Notes: generated from the letters alone by a model not told the origin. Counted from the stretch's first letter, positions 29,501 to 36,792 are shown. The stretch: 64,000 nucleotides of DNA from Macrosoma leucophasiata (GCA_036365455.1 JAWQUS010000030.1:2542001-2606000); one strand, 5' to 3'. Made by a program: numbers and translations.

Positions 29501-30048
29501 CCGGAGATAGGGTCGGGATCAGGGGCGGGCGCGGCGCGAAACGCGTCGGCGCGTTGTATAGGCGGTTTGTGCAGTGTGATTCTGTAAATGATTGTTCATA
29601 GCGGCGATGGCCAACGTGGTCTCATCGTCCGGATCTTTTAAGACGTGCCTTGAATGTCTCCTTTTGGCGCGATCAAAAGGAGTGTAAATCGCGGCCGCTC
29701 TGACCAGCGGATTCGGGTGGTGACTCGCCCGATCGAAATAGCGGAATTGAATTGCTCTTTTTATTAAGGCTTGTGTTTGTTGGCTGGCTTGTGATATTGT
29801 TGCTGTTATTTTTCAGCACGTTGGCAACTCCCCTGGTGTTGCAAATGTTCATAGGCGAAGGTGACTTTCCATCAGGTGGCCCGTTTGCTTGTCTGTCAAA
29901 TTCAGACATATAAAAAAAATACCGATCCTAGAAAGCAGATGTTGTCAGTAGTTTAATCATAAAACGACTCACCTGTAAACAAATACACAGCGCAACTAAA
30001 TGACACCAAGCCCAGCAAAATAATATTCTCAATAGCAAAACTAGGCAT
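17312..30048 (-). CDS. Secreted three-domain TIL-type serine-protease inhibitor, 226 aa, four exons
   Basis: Exons 30048-29973, 23500-23330, 22340-22158 and 17562-17312 (minus strand) join in phase 1 at every border. Exon 1 encodes a signal peptide (hydrophobic stretch IILLGLVSFSCAVYLFT). Each later exon encodes one complete ten-cysteine TIL domain (five disulfides expected). By alignment with AMCI-type inhibitors the reactive bond lies after the second residue past Cys5: the loops read CSGEC, CGLAC and CTQIC, giving P1 = Gly, Leu and Gln, so domain 2 looks the best candidate for chymotrypsin- or elastase-like targets. TIL inhibitors act extracellularly, often in haemolymph immunity. A 28-residue tail follows the last domain. 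The RTE-like LINE at 17736-20939 sits in intron 3 in the same direction. Confidence 0.82.
17621..17705 (+). repeat. Degenerate A-repeat fragment
   Basis: Weak match to the first 90 bp of the A repeat (GACACCACCGCTATACTTAA). Lies against the 3' end of the RTE-like LINE. Confidence 0.4.
17706..20939 (-). mobile_element. RTE-like LINE with intact ORF
   Basis: Minus-strand LINE; its 3' end GGACCTGGCGTGAAGATACA plus a short ATAC-type tail lies at 17706-17760. 3' fragments of the same family recur at 25225, 43344 and 59063. Its 5' side is joined directly to a 5S-SINE at 20940. It sits in intron 3 of the TIL gene, codirectional with the gene. Confidence 0.85.
17736..20939 (-). CDS. RTE-type ORF: endonuclease plus reverse transcriptase, 1067 aa, intact
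   Basis: Target-primed reverse transcription polyprotein. From the ATG at 20939, a basic leader of about 78 residues is followed by the endonuclease: IGTWNVRGG (near 80), VTETKRKG, CGDLNGWVG and TDHYLV. The reverse transcriptase shows KCGKAAGIDQVSAEMIKYGG, YRAISLISLAAKVYGKVL, DLEKAFDRV (near 693), GVKQGCVLS and LLYADDAVIV (near 790). The C-terminus has LLYGSESWVCRK and MLRWFGHIERM, characteristic of RTE-clade ORFs. No stop or frameshift, so it may be active. The open frame continues 61 codons further upstream through the adjoining SINE, without a better start; I take the ATG at 20939 as the LINE start. Confidence 0.9.
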   Translation of the reverse strand: MKIQDHGGSCQKRARRDPCQSFGTAILARRRTAVRVRASPRGDAYRPVPVGTKSGQSGDGDRHLSRRARYGGSRSGECQIGTWNVRGGICEKMNELTNVMSVRRLDVLCVTETKRKGCEVEDLPGGAMALWAGVQQSDHASAGVGVLLSSRLVTGVKDYGLVNPRLIWVRIKLGVTRVFLVAAYAPVSSATTQDLEKFWESTREVLDMVEANERVILCGDLNGWVGTRRPGYEAVLGPYGDRRVNDAGKLILDVCLERSLLVSNTEFRHKDIHTYTWRRNEQKSMIDLIMVDSRLRKSLMDTRAYRGPTLDTDHYLVISRFRGLFKKWRHWRVRVPFGGLERIKSEKLQDISARRVYERQVREKLDKVCLTDLDVDECWQVMKDSMVEVAKEVCGYAKIRKSLKGDAWWDKEVQDSVERKKKAWLDYVASLQMNNGMRDEKREIYRRLKNDTKILVNEKRERDKVEADERLAKSFETNIKLYWREVKKSRSSSPVSGMNRIKSKLGDILENTQDVLKRWSKYYGEMYDYAHNPDAGVADLTVPACEDITIDEIVRAIRSLKCGKAAGIDQVSAEMIKYGGAALWDSFWVLCNLCWRSGRIPKDWRCAVIVPLYKGKGSRMDCTSYRAISLISLAAKVYGKVLERRMKEKSDGLLWDAQGGFRSGRGCMDQVFSLRNIVEKHLAVSQKVFCGFVDLEKAFDRVLRKELWDILPEYGIDGSLLRAIQSTYVGCQACVRVDGNMSPWFDVNIGVKQGCVLSSRLFIIYLDKCLQRVKLMDVGVRMGDLVVNCLLYADDAVIVSSTPSGLQALVTVMKEDCMEKGLQLNVDKTKVLVFERDEQRTNARVVVDDAVLEQVDEIVYLGCAFSKDGRYTTDIERKVLAGNCVNGALGKLLESKHLSQRARLAVHNAVLTPTLLYGSESWVCRKEHESKLNAVEMRSLRKICGVSLTDRVRNEDVRKRLCVNDSIGVKMKKGMLRWFGHIERMSNERMTKQIYNANVDGCRGPGRPRLTYHDQIGRVLSDGGVKSLRNRRACMKRMMKVDEAREVCQNRDVWRSTLSAYPVRDLA
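20940..21262 (-). mobile_element. 5S-SINE, full-length, abutting the RTE-like LINE
   Basis: Reverse of the family at 12873: 5S-like head with CGGGCGCGGTCGGG at 21215-21230, body, and GGGTTGCCATTATTAAT tail at 20937-20955. Its tail runs straight into the LINE start codon. It could be an independent insertion or an acquired 5' leader. Confidence 0.75.
21291..21506 (+). repeat. A repeat (older subfamily), 5' part, split by a younger copy
   Basis: Runs from ACTGGTAGTAGAG to GTAGATGTCCATA; continues at 21802 after the inserted copy. Second-subfamily marks: ATCACAGAGACATAACAACT. Confidence 0.75.
21518..21801 (+). repeat. A repeat, full length, nested in an older A repeat
   Basis: Complete unit with A-tail, same orientation as its host copy. 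Confidence 0.85.
21802..21875 (+). repeat. A repeat (older subfamily), 3' part
   Basis: Resumes at TAAGCTGCAATCATCATTTA where 21506 stopped and ends in an A-rich tail. Confidence 0.7.
22158..22340 (-). CDS. TIL gene exon 3: second TIL domain
   Basis: Acceptor CTCACATCAG, donor GTGAGT. 183 bp, phase 1 at both ends, ten cysteines, reactive loop CGLAC. Starts KPICSANEEFLSCGAAC. Confidence 0.85.
22480..22663 (+). pseudogene. LINE ORF2 C-terminal fragment
   Basis: One open stretch of about 60 codons ends FGQRISIAIQRGNAASLLG ... DVDFFYV and a TAA stop. This QRGNAAS ending is common at the C-terminus of lepidopteran non-LTR polyproteins. Nothing upstream continues the frame. It lies in intron 2 of the TIL gene on the opposite strand. 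Confidence 0.5.
22733..23036 (+). repeat. A repeat, older subfamily
   Basis: Carries GAGGGCGTAGGCCCAGCGCA, ACACAGAGACAGAACAACAT and the GCAGTCATCACTTAACAT block with a small internal insertion; A-tail at about 23028-23036. Confidence 0.7.
23330..23500 (-). CDS. TIL gene exon 2: first TIL domain
   Basis: Acceptor CTCTTCATCAG, donor GTGATT. 171 bp, phase 1 at both ends, ten cysteines, loop CSGEC (Gly at the expected P1, unusual). Starts EEDCPPNEEYICGTSC. Confidence 0.85.
23643..23925 (+). repeat. A repeat, full length with 12-bp target duplication
   Basis: Flanked by GAAGGACTTTTT at 23631-23642 and 23926-23937. This gives clear borders for the family: start ACTGGTGGTAGAG, end ACATAAAAAA. Confidence 0.9.
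23938..24090 (+). repeat. A repeat, 3'-truncated, next to the copy at 23643
   Basis: Starts directly after the second GAAGGACTTTTT and breaks off in the middle (near AACACCTTACCACAATC). Confidence 0.8.
24091..24640. other. TIL intron 1 stretch without recognised feature
   Basis: AT-rich, no ORF, no repeat match in the window. Confidence 0.3.
24655..25020 (+). repeat. P repeat, two segments with an insertion
   Basis: 24655-24750 carries GCAGTCAGTCAACCGAACAA and TGGCGGTCAAACCATTCCAA; 24945-25020 carries GGGATGGGCAGCAGCGTC and CGATCGCCAATT. About 190 bp of other sequence separates them. Compare 30341. Confidence 0.55.
25037..25162. mobile_element. Small foldback MITE
   Basis: Left arm TTGCACCAAGATATTTGTTA ... 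TAACATTTCACAT pairs with the right arm ATGTGAAATGTTA ... ATATGTTGGTGCAA. About 125 bp, no ORF. Confidence 0.7.
25225..25385 (+). pseudogene. RTE-like LINE 3' fragment
   Basis: Matches the last about 50 codons of the ORF at 17736 (GGGGTGAAAAGTCTCAGGAA ... CCTACTCCATAAGGACC) and its GGCGTGAAGAAACATACA tail, with substitutions. 5'-truncated. Confidence 0.75.
25390..26250. other. TIL intron 1 stretch without recognised feature
   Basis: No ORF of note and no repeat matched inside the window. Confidence 0.3.
26254..26585 (+). repeat. A repeat with a 40-bp insertion
   Basis: Full-length unit interrupted at 26452-26491 by AAATGAATTTTTGAGTTTGA-type sequence, flanked by TTGGTC on both sides (26446-26451, 26492-26497). 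The insert resembles a LINE microsatellite tail. Confidence 0.8.
26588..26738 (+). repeat. A repeat, older subfamily, 5'-truncated
   Basis: Starts ATCACAGAAACAGAACACCT and ends in an A-run near 26738. Confidence 0.7.
27215..27425 (+). mobile_element. tRNA-derived SINE D, copy 1
   Basis: Contains a B-box-like GGGTTCGATCCCCGC then ACAAATATTTGTATGGCC and TCTGGGTGTTCGTGTATG. The A-box half is weak. A reversed copy is at 30625-30815. Confidence 0.55.
27735..27773 (-). repeat. RTE 3'-terminal scrap
   Basis: ATCATCATTTCACCCG ... CCACTGCTGGACAAAGACCT matches the reversed 3' terminus of RTE LINEs. Confidence 0.45.
27774..28137 (-). repeat. A repeat (minus), split by a plus-strand A repeat
   Basis: The minus copy occupies 27774-27808 and 28039-28137. 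It is interrupted within GCATGCAGTTC, with ATGCA present on both sides of the insert. Confidence 0.8.
27809..28038 (+). repeat. A repeat, 5'-truncated, nested in a minus-strand A repeat
   Basis: From CCTAATATACTTGCCGCTAA to an A-tail, inserted head-to-head in an older copy. The pair forms a large hairpin. Confidence 0.85.
28328..28555 (+). mobile_element. T element 2: simple monomer
   Basis: Flanked by TTTATTCTACC at 28317-28327 and 28556-28566. Runs from TTGGTAATAGATGGCGCTGC through the tRNA-like core (28405-28480) and the A-rich TTTAAAAATAAAATA tract to the GCGAAATAATATGAAACAA end. No inversion. Confidence 0.85.
28404..28480 (+). ncRNA. tRNA-like sequence in T element 2
   Basis: Same fold as at 9793, but the acceptor begins GCTTCAG, giving a G-U first pair. 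A and B boxes intact; TTTTT follows. Confidence 0.7.
28560..28722. repeat. Dispersed repeat with AGACAGACAGAC and GGAACCCTA motifs
   Basis: GGACAGACAGACAGACAGAC, GGCGAAACTATAAGGGTTCC and CGGAACCCTAAAAA are a familiar lepidopteran repeat ending. Class not determined. Confidence 0.45.
28983..29030 (+). repeat. Start of a LINE 3'-end family (ACTAG...CGACTTCGGC)
   Basis: Short match to the family best seen at 63485 (ACTAGATGTGCCCACGACTTCGGCTGCG). Confidence 0.35.
29040..29252 (+). mobile_element. Helitron-like 3' end
   Basis: Ends GGGCGAAGCCGGGGCGGGCC followed by GCTAGT. A GC hairpin next to a terminal CTAG before T is the Helitron 3' signature, as in lepidopteran Lep1-type elements. An independent copy with the same end is at 33290. 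The 5' end was not located. Confidence 0.5.
29260..29925 (+). mobile_element. GC-rich LINE fragment with 3' terminus
   Basis: GC-rich segment with GGCCTGTCTCGAGACGGCCC and a broken frame containing GGCAACTTTCGC-type sequence. It then reads GTTGCAAATGTTCATAGGCG and TTTCCATCAGGTGGCCCG and an A-run, the same terminus as at 5480-5612. No intact ORF. Confidence 0.5.
29973..30048 (-). CDS. TIL gene exon 1: signal peptide
   Basis: ATG at 30048-30046, 25 codons plus one base, donor GTGAGT. The encoded peptide is a typical secretory signal; too short to be seen as a long ORF. Linked to exon 2 by phase (G plus AG gives Glu), so its membership is inference supported by the fit. Confidence 0.7.
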
Positions 30049-30260
30049 CTTAGAGAAACGACCGTTACACAAGAAAAGATGTAGAGTAATTGAAAAATAA
30101 ATTGAGGCCTTAGCTGCTTCAGAGAGCATTATGATTGTTAAAAAAAACTGTCATCCTTGAATGCAACGGTTCAGTTATTCGGTACAGTTGACTCCGTAAG
30201 TGCATATCGAGATACCGAGCACTTTAGGTTTTTTTAACGAAATATAATTTAATTTAAATC

Positions 30261-30340
30261 GCCGTAATAACTACCACAGAGACATGACAACTTGGGTCTC
30301 AGGGTCGGTCAACGCATCTGCGTTTTGACCTCTGGTCTTC
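30261..30340 (+). repeat. A repeat, middle fragment (older subfamily)
   Basis: CCACAGAGACATGACAACTT to TTTTGACCTCTGGTC; joined directly to a P repeat. Confidence 0.6.
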
Positions 30341-30520
30341 TACTGGAAGAGGATTCTTCCACTGCAGTCAGCCAACCGAACAATGGCGGTCAAACCAAAT
30401 GGCGGGCATTCCAATTGCGCAGGAAGTGCAATAATGCAAGATGGGCAGCAGCGTCCTAGGACAAAACTAACACCACTGCGATCGCCAATTGCCGTCCCCT
30501 TCAGGGATTGCAGGCGTGAA
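30341..30520 (+). repeat. P repeat, best copy
   Basis: GGAAGAGGATTCTTCCACTG (a palindromic start), AACAATGGCGGTCAAACCAA, GATGGGCAGCAGCGTC, CGATCGCCAATTGCCGTCCC, and a 3' end GGGATTGCAGGCGTGAAGTT that recalls the tail of SINE C. Confidence 0.55.
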
Positions 30521-30624
30521 GTTACGTTTTTTTTATTGAAGCAAAATACATCAAAAGAGCTAATAAAATGAAACGCTTAAAAAATAATTTATCTCGCAAT
30601 GGTGATCTATGAATGAAACTCATT

Positions 30625-30815
30625 TATCAATTTAAATAAATAAATAAATACGCTTACACTCACAGCCCCACACTAGGTATAAGCCTGTGTCGTGGGTACC
30701 GTAGTTCAGACACACCATATACACAAACACCCAGACCCGAAACAAATATCTGTATGCCATACAAATATTTGTTCCGGAGCGGGGATCGAACTCGGGACCC
30801 CTAGAATCAAACGGT
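30625..30815 (-). mobile_element. tRNA-derived SINE D, copy 2
   Basis: Reverse of 27215: GGGATCGAACTCGGGACCCC is the B-box region; AAATATTTGTATGGCATAC and CCAGACCCGAAAC match. Ends in an AAATA tail at 30633-30652. Confidence 0.6.
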
Positions 30816-30819
30816 TCGA

Positions 30820-31590
30820 GGGATCTTAATGATGTTATAATAATCACTTTAATAAAAAATAATTTAATATTGTGTAATACAAGCATTTGCACGTCCGCTT
30901 GCGGATCGAATACATGTTCTGACAATACAATAATACGATGACTTTAAAAATGTTATTCTATTTCAGCAAATAAATGACTGGTAATGAATAGTTGTAAAAT
31001 AATACTCATCAAATGATCGAATTCGCTTAATTTCCTTTCTGTGATCATACTCATAATCTACAGCTGCGATCGACGGGCATTTCAAAGAGACTCATTATAC
31101 AATCTAAATTCAATTAATTTAAAATTCATAGCAAAGGGACGTACAAAAAAACGGTTAATTAGCATATTAACTGAACCATCTCAAGCAGACGTGGTAAAAA
31201 CAAAATATAAAATTGTCCTATGATCACAGAAAACCATTTGAAAAATGCATATTCATTATTTCGATCGCGATTGTACTTGTGCCGTTTGTGAGACATGTTG
31301 AATACATTTTGAATTTTATTGTCACTCAGTAGAGTTGTAATTAGCATGTACTGTTTGAAAGGCTAGTATTTTTCGTACGAAACTTCGAGAAATTGAATTA
31401 GGAAGTCTAAAGTAGGATTAAATCCGGTGTTCGTGGAAGTCTGGTAGATGATACTTCAGGCGTACAACGCTACGAAAATAATGTAAGGGATGCATTTTCG
31501 TGTGAAACGTAATCGCAATTATTGTTTATACTGTAACTTTACGGATATGATAGAGCTCCAGCAATACAAATCGAAGCATATTTATTATAC
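30820..31590. other. Stretch without recognised feature upstream of the TIL gene
   Basis: AT-rich; no ORF or repeat. The promoter of the TIL gene should lie in 30049-30260 or beyond, but I see no clear core promoter. Confidence 0.3.
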
Positions 31591-31647
31591 TACTAGCTAT
31601 GTCCGCCTTCGTCCGCGTAGAATGTAAGAAAATATTTTCACATTTGC

Positions 31648-31717
31648 GCGTGCTGCAGTCATCACTTAACATCAATGCGAACTGCATGTTTGTTTGCCAC
31701 TTGCATTACATAAAAAA
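31648..31717 (+). repeat. A repeat 3' fragment
   Basis: GCTGCAGTCATCACTTAACA to ACATAAAAAAA. Confidence 0.75.
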
Positions 31718-31997
31718 ACATAAATAGAGTCAGTCATGAAAAAAACTAGTTCCTGGTTTTGGGGATACGATGGTAATGTTTTCCATCTCAGTTTGAGTGC
31801 TATTGTCTTTCATTTTTATTTTAGTGCACAATGTAATTCTACCGGATTGATCAATAACGGCAAAACCAAATACCGTCATGTATCTATATTGAAAATTAAA
31901 GCGATTATAGTTACTAAGTGATTGACCATCCATTCGACATGGTTTCGGCAAGGGTCACGGACTTGAGAAATCGCAGCGTAATACGAACAGAGCCAAC

Positions 31998-32200
31998 TTA
32001 AAATTTTATTCTTTTTATTTTATTTATTTATTTATACTTAATGCACATGAGAAGTACATATGGCGGACTTAATGCCCCTAGGCATTAACTCCCAGTCAAC
32101 CAGAGGTAGAACAAAAAGTCAACGAAAAGGTGCAGGGATATTAAATAACTCGAAACAACTTAGAACAGGAAAGATGAATAAATTTAGCACAGGCAAATAT
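31998..32200 (-). mobile_element. LINE 3' end, reversed
   Basis: In minus orientation reads GGTTGACTGGGAGTTAATGC, then AAGTCCGCCATATGTACTTC and AAATAAATAAATAAAATAAAA, a jockey-group 3' UTR with AAAT tail. Confidence 0.55.
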
Positions 32201-32219
32201 GAGAAACATAAATACGTAA

Positions 32220-32810
32220 GGTAAGTATATATATATAACGGCGCATTAATAATTCTATCGATTTTTGAAGTGTTGTTATCGATTTATATTCGAATTAGTA
32301 GAGCGGTTAACACCGAATGGAGTTGTCAGTGGCATCGCGATCGAATGATTCGGGTCGGTAAAACAGACACATGTCGGTAAAACAGACGAATGTCGGTAAT
32401 GTCAGGCGGACGTGAAATCAAATGACATTAATGGTTGGTTGGATCGAGCGCGATGTACGCTGACAAACCCATTGGCTCTAATCCGTCTAAATCTTACTGA
32501 TTGTGCGTTAATTATTAGTTTTGAGTGCAAATTAAATTAAGTTTTGCCTAAATCAACGTATTCAAAGTCTTATTTTGTGAATATCTGCGTTCCAACGCCC
32601 ACCATGGACAACCTTCAACGGGATGTCCACGCGGATATATATATATATAATAGGTATATATAATATATTATTACTTATTTTTCGCAGGTTATCGATCAAA
32701 GCGACCGAAACGTCGGGTAGAAGAAGTTGGGAGTGTTGATACGCGAGGAAATCCGTAAATATAATTTCTACAACTTAAAATATTCAAATTAATAGTGTCT
32801 TATTATACAT
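32220..32810. repeat. Old repeat with GACCGAAACGTCGGGT motif
   Basis: AAAGCGACCGAAACGTCGGG at 32698-32720 recurs at 39165-39187 (reversed) and at the window end (63979-64000). It contains a triplicated TCGGTAAAACAGAC-like motif at 32355-32395. Function unknown. Confidence 0.45.
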
Positions 32811-33054
32811 ACAGCTCTTATGGCTTATTATACATACCTCAGTAGCTTAGCGGCCGAACGCACTATCGGTTAGCCGCGCGGCTAGCTGCTTTTACATTAT
32901 TTATTTATTTATTATTTATTAATACTTTTATACTTTTTAATTATCTATACTTACTTATAATAAAACTGTAGAAGTGTAAATTCTGTACATTGCAAATATT
33001 GAAAAAATAAATACCAGGGGATGTTACTAGATCGATATCGAACACAAATATGTG

Positions 33055-33290
33055 ATTAGAAAAAAAATTGTCTGTCTGTCTGTCTGTCTTATAAAGCTGA
33101 AGAGTTTGTTTATTTGTTTGTTTGAACGCGCTAATATCAGGAACTATTGGTCCAATTTAAAAAAAAAACTTTCAGAGTTAGATAGTCCATTTATTGAGGA
33201 AGGCTTTAGGCTATATAACAACACGCTAAGATGAATAGGAGAGAATAGGTTACATTGCAACCGCGCGAAGCCGGGGCGGGCCGCTAGTAA
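33055..33290 (+). mobile_element. Helitron-like 3' end, second copy
   Basis: CGCGAAGCCGGGGCGGGCCG then CTAGT, preceded by a TCTGTCTGTCTGTC repeat. Same terminus as 29252. Confidence 0.5.
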
Positions 33291-33343
33291 AATATAATCT
33301 TGTCCTTCTGTAACTTGCCTATACGCTCTTGCACGGTGCACGT

Positions 33344-33634
33344 TAACTTTTTTTTTACGTAACGGAAGTGGGCAAACATGCATGCAGTTCACATTGATGT
33401 TAAGTGATGACTGCAGCGTATAGACACCCACACAAAGACCGAGGTCAAAATGCAAATGCGTTACCACTCCTGAGGCCTAAGGTGTTATACCCCTGTGCCG
33501 GAAATTACAGGGCCGTACATTACCACCTGACCGGAACACGATAGTGCTGAACCATTTAGCGGCAAGTATATTAGGTAATGCGGTGGTGCCTACGCCCGCG
33601 AGCTCCTTCACTGGAGCTCTACCACCAGTAAAAA
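33344..33634 (-). repeat. A repeat, full length
   Basis: Reverse unit from a T-run to CTCTACCACCAGTAA. Lacks about 5 bp near GCTGAACCATTTAGC. Confidence 0.85.
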
Positions 33635-33861
33635 CTCCGAAAATTTTAAACATTATCGAGTTTAATGTACTAGTGTACATGCTTATCGTAGGTACACCCA
33701 AAACCAAAATATCGACTTACATCGTTTCGCCACTGCGAGCGCCAGTTTGTCTTGTTTGTGCGTCAACCACGACGCATTACGTCGATTGCGCAAACACCTG
33801 ACTTTGTGGACGTCCATTATTCCAATTTATCGCCGCAATAATATGGCAGCATAATGTTTAC

Positions 33862-33990
33862 TTGTTTACTGAAAAAATTGCATGTTTTCCATGGTAAAGC
33901 TTTGTTGGAAAATTTTATGATTGCCTCTTATGGTGGAGTGGTTCCATGGTAAATACTGCTTGAGATTTAATGATGACAATATCATATCAT
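33862..33990 (+). repeat. Direct repeat, left copy (partner at 34842)
   Basis: GTTTACTGAAAAAATTGCAT ... GAGATTTAATGATGA occurs again at 34842-34960 with about 90 percent match by eye. Confidence 0.7.
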
Positions 33991-34037
33991 ACATGCATTT
34001 TATTTATTTATAAATATGGATTCATCATAAAATTATA

Positions 34038-34353
34038 TGAACTGCCTCGGTAGCCTAGTGGTAGCAGGCCACTACTACTACGCTGAGGTCCTGGGTTCGA
34101 TTCCCGGGTAGGGGGTTATCATAGATAATGGTGAAAAAGCCTTTATCTCTGGTTCTATTGGGATTTTTCCATTTTCTGGAAATTTCCCAGTACCTCAAAG
34201 TTTGGTAATGTGCCCGGAGATGTCAACAGGCTCGCCACCTGTTACATGGGCCAAAACGTAACCGGCGAATCGTGGGTGTTTGCATGTATGCTTGAATGCA
34301 TGCATTTACCTCTGCCTACCCCTTCGGGGATTACAGGCGTGAAGTTACGTTTT
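34038..34353 (+). mobile_element. tRNA-derived SINE C, full length with 12-bp target duplication
   Basis: Flanked by CATAAAATTATA at 34026-34037 and 34354-34365. tRNA-like head (CCTCGGTAGCCTAGTGGTAG, box B GGGTTCGATTCCC), unique body, and a 3' end TCTGCCTACCCCTTCGGGGA then TTACAGGCGTGAAGTTACG. That end resembles the terminus of the RTE-like LINE at 17736 (TCTGCCTACCCCGTTAGGGA then CCTGGCGTGAAGATACA). This suggests the LINE mobilises the SINE. No poly(A). Confidence 0.85.
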
Positions 34354-34369
34354 CATAAAATTATAAAAT

Positions 34370-34840
34370 CTTATTTATTTTACACTAAAGTAAGTAAATA
34401 TTCTTTATTGTACACCAGTAATGTTCAATAAAAACAAAGTACCTACTATATAATTATACCTAAACAAAGTATCTACTATACAATTTGTACGATTTCAAAT
34501 CTGTAATAACAAGCCCTTGAGACTTTAAACGTTTCTAAATTATGAATATTTACTTCTTTTTGAGTCCTTTATCATTTTTTGTAAATAAATTATTGAGTAA
34601 GTAATTGAATATTGATGTAATTAAGTATACATATAGGATATTATTGAAACAATTTATTTTAAATACAAATCAAAATAACGTGATCATAAAGTATATCTTT
34701 TCTAGTAGGTACTTTTAAATACTAATTGTTCGTTTTTTTTTTGAATAAAAATAAGTAAGTATATTTTTCTAATTAATTTTGTTTTAGGGACTATCCAATA
34801 TTGGACACAAGCCTCCTCCATTTCATATAATTTTTAATTA
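34370..34840. other. AT-rich stretch without recognised feature
   Basis: No ORF or repeat recognised between the SINE and the right direct repeat. Confidence 0.3.
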
Positions 34841-34841
34841 A

Positions 34842-34960
34842 TTGTTTACTGGAAAAATTGCATGTTTCCCATGGTAAAGCTGTGTTGGAAAATTTTATGA
34901 TGGCCTTTTATGATGGAGTGGTTCAATGGGTAAATACTGCTTGAGATTTAATGATGAGAC
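34842..34960 (+). repeat. Direct repeat, right copy (partner at 33862)
   Basis: See 33862; about 980 bp apart with SINE C between them. Confidence 0.7.
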
Positions 34961-34989
34961 AAACAATAGAACGGTTTCCGTTGATGATT

Positions 34990-35036
34990 AGTGGTAGAGT
35001 TCAAGTGTCGGAGCTCATGGATGTGGGCACTACGGC
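34990..35036 (+). repeat. Degenerate A-repeat 5' fragment
   Basis: GTGGTAGAGTTCAAGTGTCG then GGGCACTACGGCG, a worn 5' end next to a full copy. Confidence 0.4.
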
Positions 35037-35052
35037 GTTTCTATAACTATTT

Positions 35053-35332
35053 ACTGGTGGTAGAGCTCCAGTGACGATACTCGCGGGCGAAGGCACCACC
35101 GCATTACCTAATACTTGTCGCTAAATGGTAGTGTTCAGCACTATCGGCTCCGGTCCGGTAATGTACGGCCCTGTAATTTTCCGGCACAGAGGCATAACAC
35201 CTCAGGCCTCAGGAGTGGTAACCCATCTGCATTTTAACCTTGGTCTTTATGTGGGTTTCTATAGGCTGCAGTCATCACTTAAAATCAATGTGAACTGCAT
35301 GCTTGTTTGCCACTTCCATAACATAAAAAAAA
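35053..35332 (+). repeat. A repeat, full length
   Basis: ACTGGTGGTAGAGCTCCAGT to ACATAAAAAAAA, with a 10-bp gap around GGCTCCGGTCC. Confidence 0.85.
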
Positions 35333-35334
35333 TA

Positions 35335-35435
35335 ACTTAACTTCACGTCTGTAATCCCCGAAAGGGTAGGCATAGCCAAATGCATGCATACAGGCATACA
35401 TGCAAACAACCTTGATTCGCCGGTGACATTTTGGC
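35335..35435 (-). mobile_element. SINE C 3' fragment, reversed
   Basis: ACTTCACGTCTGTAATCCCC, GGGTAGGCATAGCC, GATTCGCCGGT match the reversed 3' part of 34038. Confidence 0.65.
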
Positions 35436-35548
35436 CCTTCGCACTGCAACATGTGCTAAAACAGACTTCACTCTTGGAACAAGGTTTAAGAAGTATGTTA
35501 ACCGATAGCCAGATATTTTGAGATCCTGCCCGTAAATAATCTATACTA

Positions 35549-35822
35549 TTTATAAAAATCAATTGCTGTTCGTTAGTCTCGCTAAAACTCAAGAACGACT
35601 GGACCAATTTGGTTAATTTTGGTTATGAATGATTTTTGGAAGTCCAGGAAAGGTTTAAAAGTTAAGAAAATATGAAGAAATTGAAGGGTAAAAAACACAA
35701 TTTCATTTTCCCATATAAATAGTCCGTATATACCTATCAAACCTTTGACAACCTTTGACACGTGTGACAAACCATGACACATCATTTCATTGTGAGGCAA
35801 TACGAAGTTTGCCACGACAGCC
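35549..35822 (+). repeat. Q repeat, copy 2
   Basis: TCGTTAGTCTCGCTAAAACT, ACGACTGGACCAATTTGG, AGGCAATACGAAGTTTGCCA. Contains a local duplication of ACCTTTGACA. Confidence 0.6.
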
Positions 35823-36302
35823 AGTAATTTATATTTTAACCGAGTTCAAAAAACGAGAAGGTTCTCAATTCGGCCGATATATATATTTTTTTACAACAAT
35901 ATACAACGGACAGCATAAAGTGTACAATAAAAAAATCCATTCCAAAAAGTTACGGTCTTTCATTTAAAGCAAAACATACATACCGCACTTGCGCTGTCTA
36001 GCTCTCTGCTAGGATAACCATCCTTTAAGTACAATCAGGGACAAGTCTATAGCAGTGAAAATTCTTTGTTGACGTTTCTTGCACGCGCTCTCACGGTTTC
36101 AGGAGTGAAATCAGCTGAATCATATCGGGGTATTTTTGGAGTAATTGGGTTGTAGGAGTAAATATTATTGGGATATTTTATTACACAAAAAACTGATCAG
36201 AGCGCTAACTTAGGGTTTATCGAGACGAGCGGCATCCGACAGATTCCATCAGTGTATCGACGGTTGCAGTGCCGCTTGTCTAGTAATATGGCCGATAAAC
36301 TC

Positions 36303-36574
36303 TACTGGTGATAGAGCTCTAGAGACGGAGCTCGCGGGCGTAGTCACCACCGTATTACCTCTATCTACCGCCAAATGGTGGTGTTTAGCACTACCGTGTT
36401 CCGGTTAGATGGTAATAAAATATATGGTCCCTTAATAACTATCACCGAGACATGACACCTTAGGTCTCAGGGGTGGCAACGCATCTGCATTTTGCCCCTG
36501 GTTTTTATGTAGATGTCTATAGATTGGAATCATCACTTAACATCAATGTGAGCTGCATGCTTGTTTGCCACCTT
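36303..36574 (+). repeat. A repeat, older subfamily
   Basis: ACTGGTGATAGAGCTCTAGA to CTTGTTTGCCACCTT; marks ATCACCGAGACATGACACCT and GGGTGGCAACGC. Confidence 0.75.
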
Positions 36575-36792
36575 GCCTTTTTGCTTGTTTGTATGTAAGG
36601 AAACATAAACAAAGAAGATGAACATAACTGCCAAATTACCGTATGGCACTCAAAAAAATATTTTTAATCACGATTCTCATAATTATGTTGTTGTGATTAG
36701 TAAAAATAAATCAATTTGTATATTCAACCTCTTTCGTCGCTGTCTTACTGAGTGACTGAGTGATTGACAATTAACACACAGTCGAAACTACT

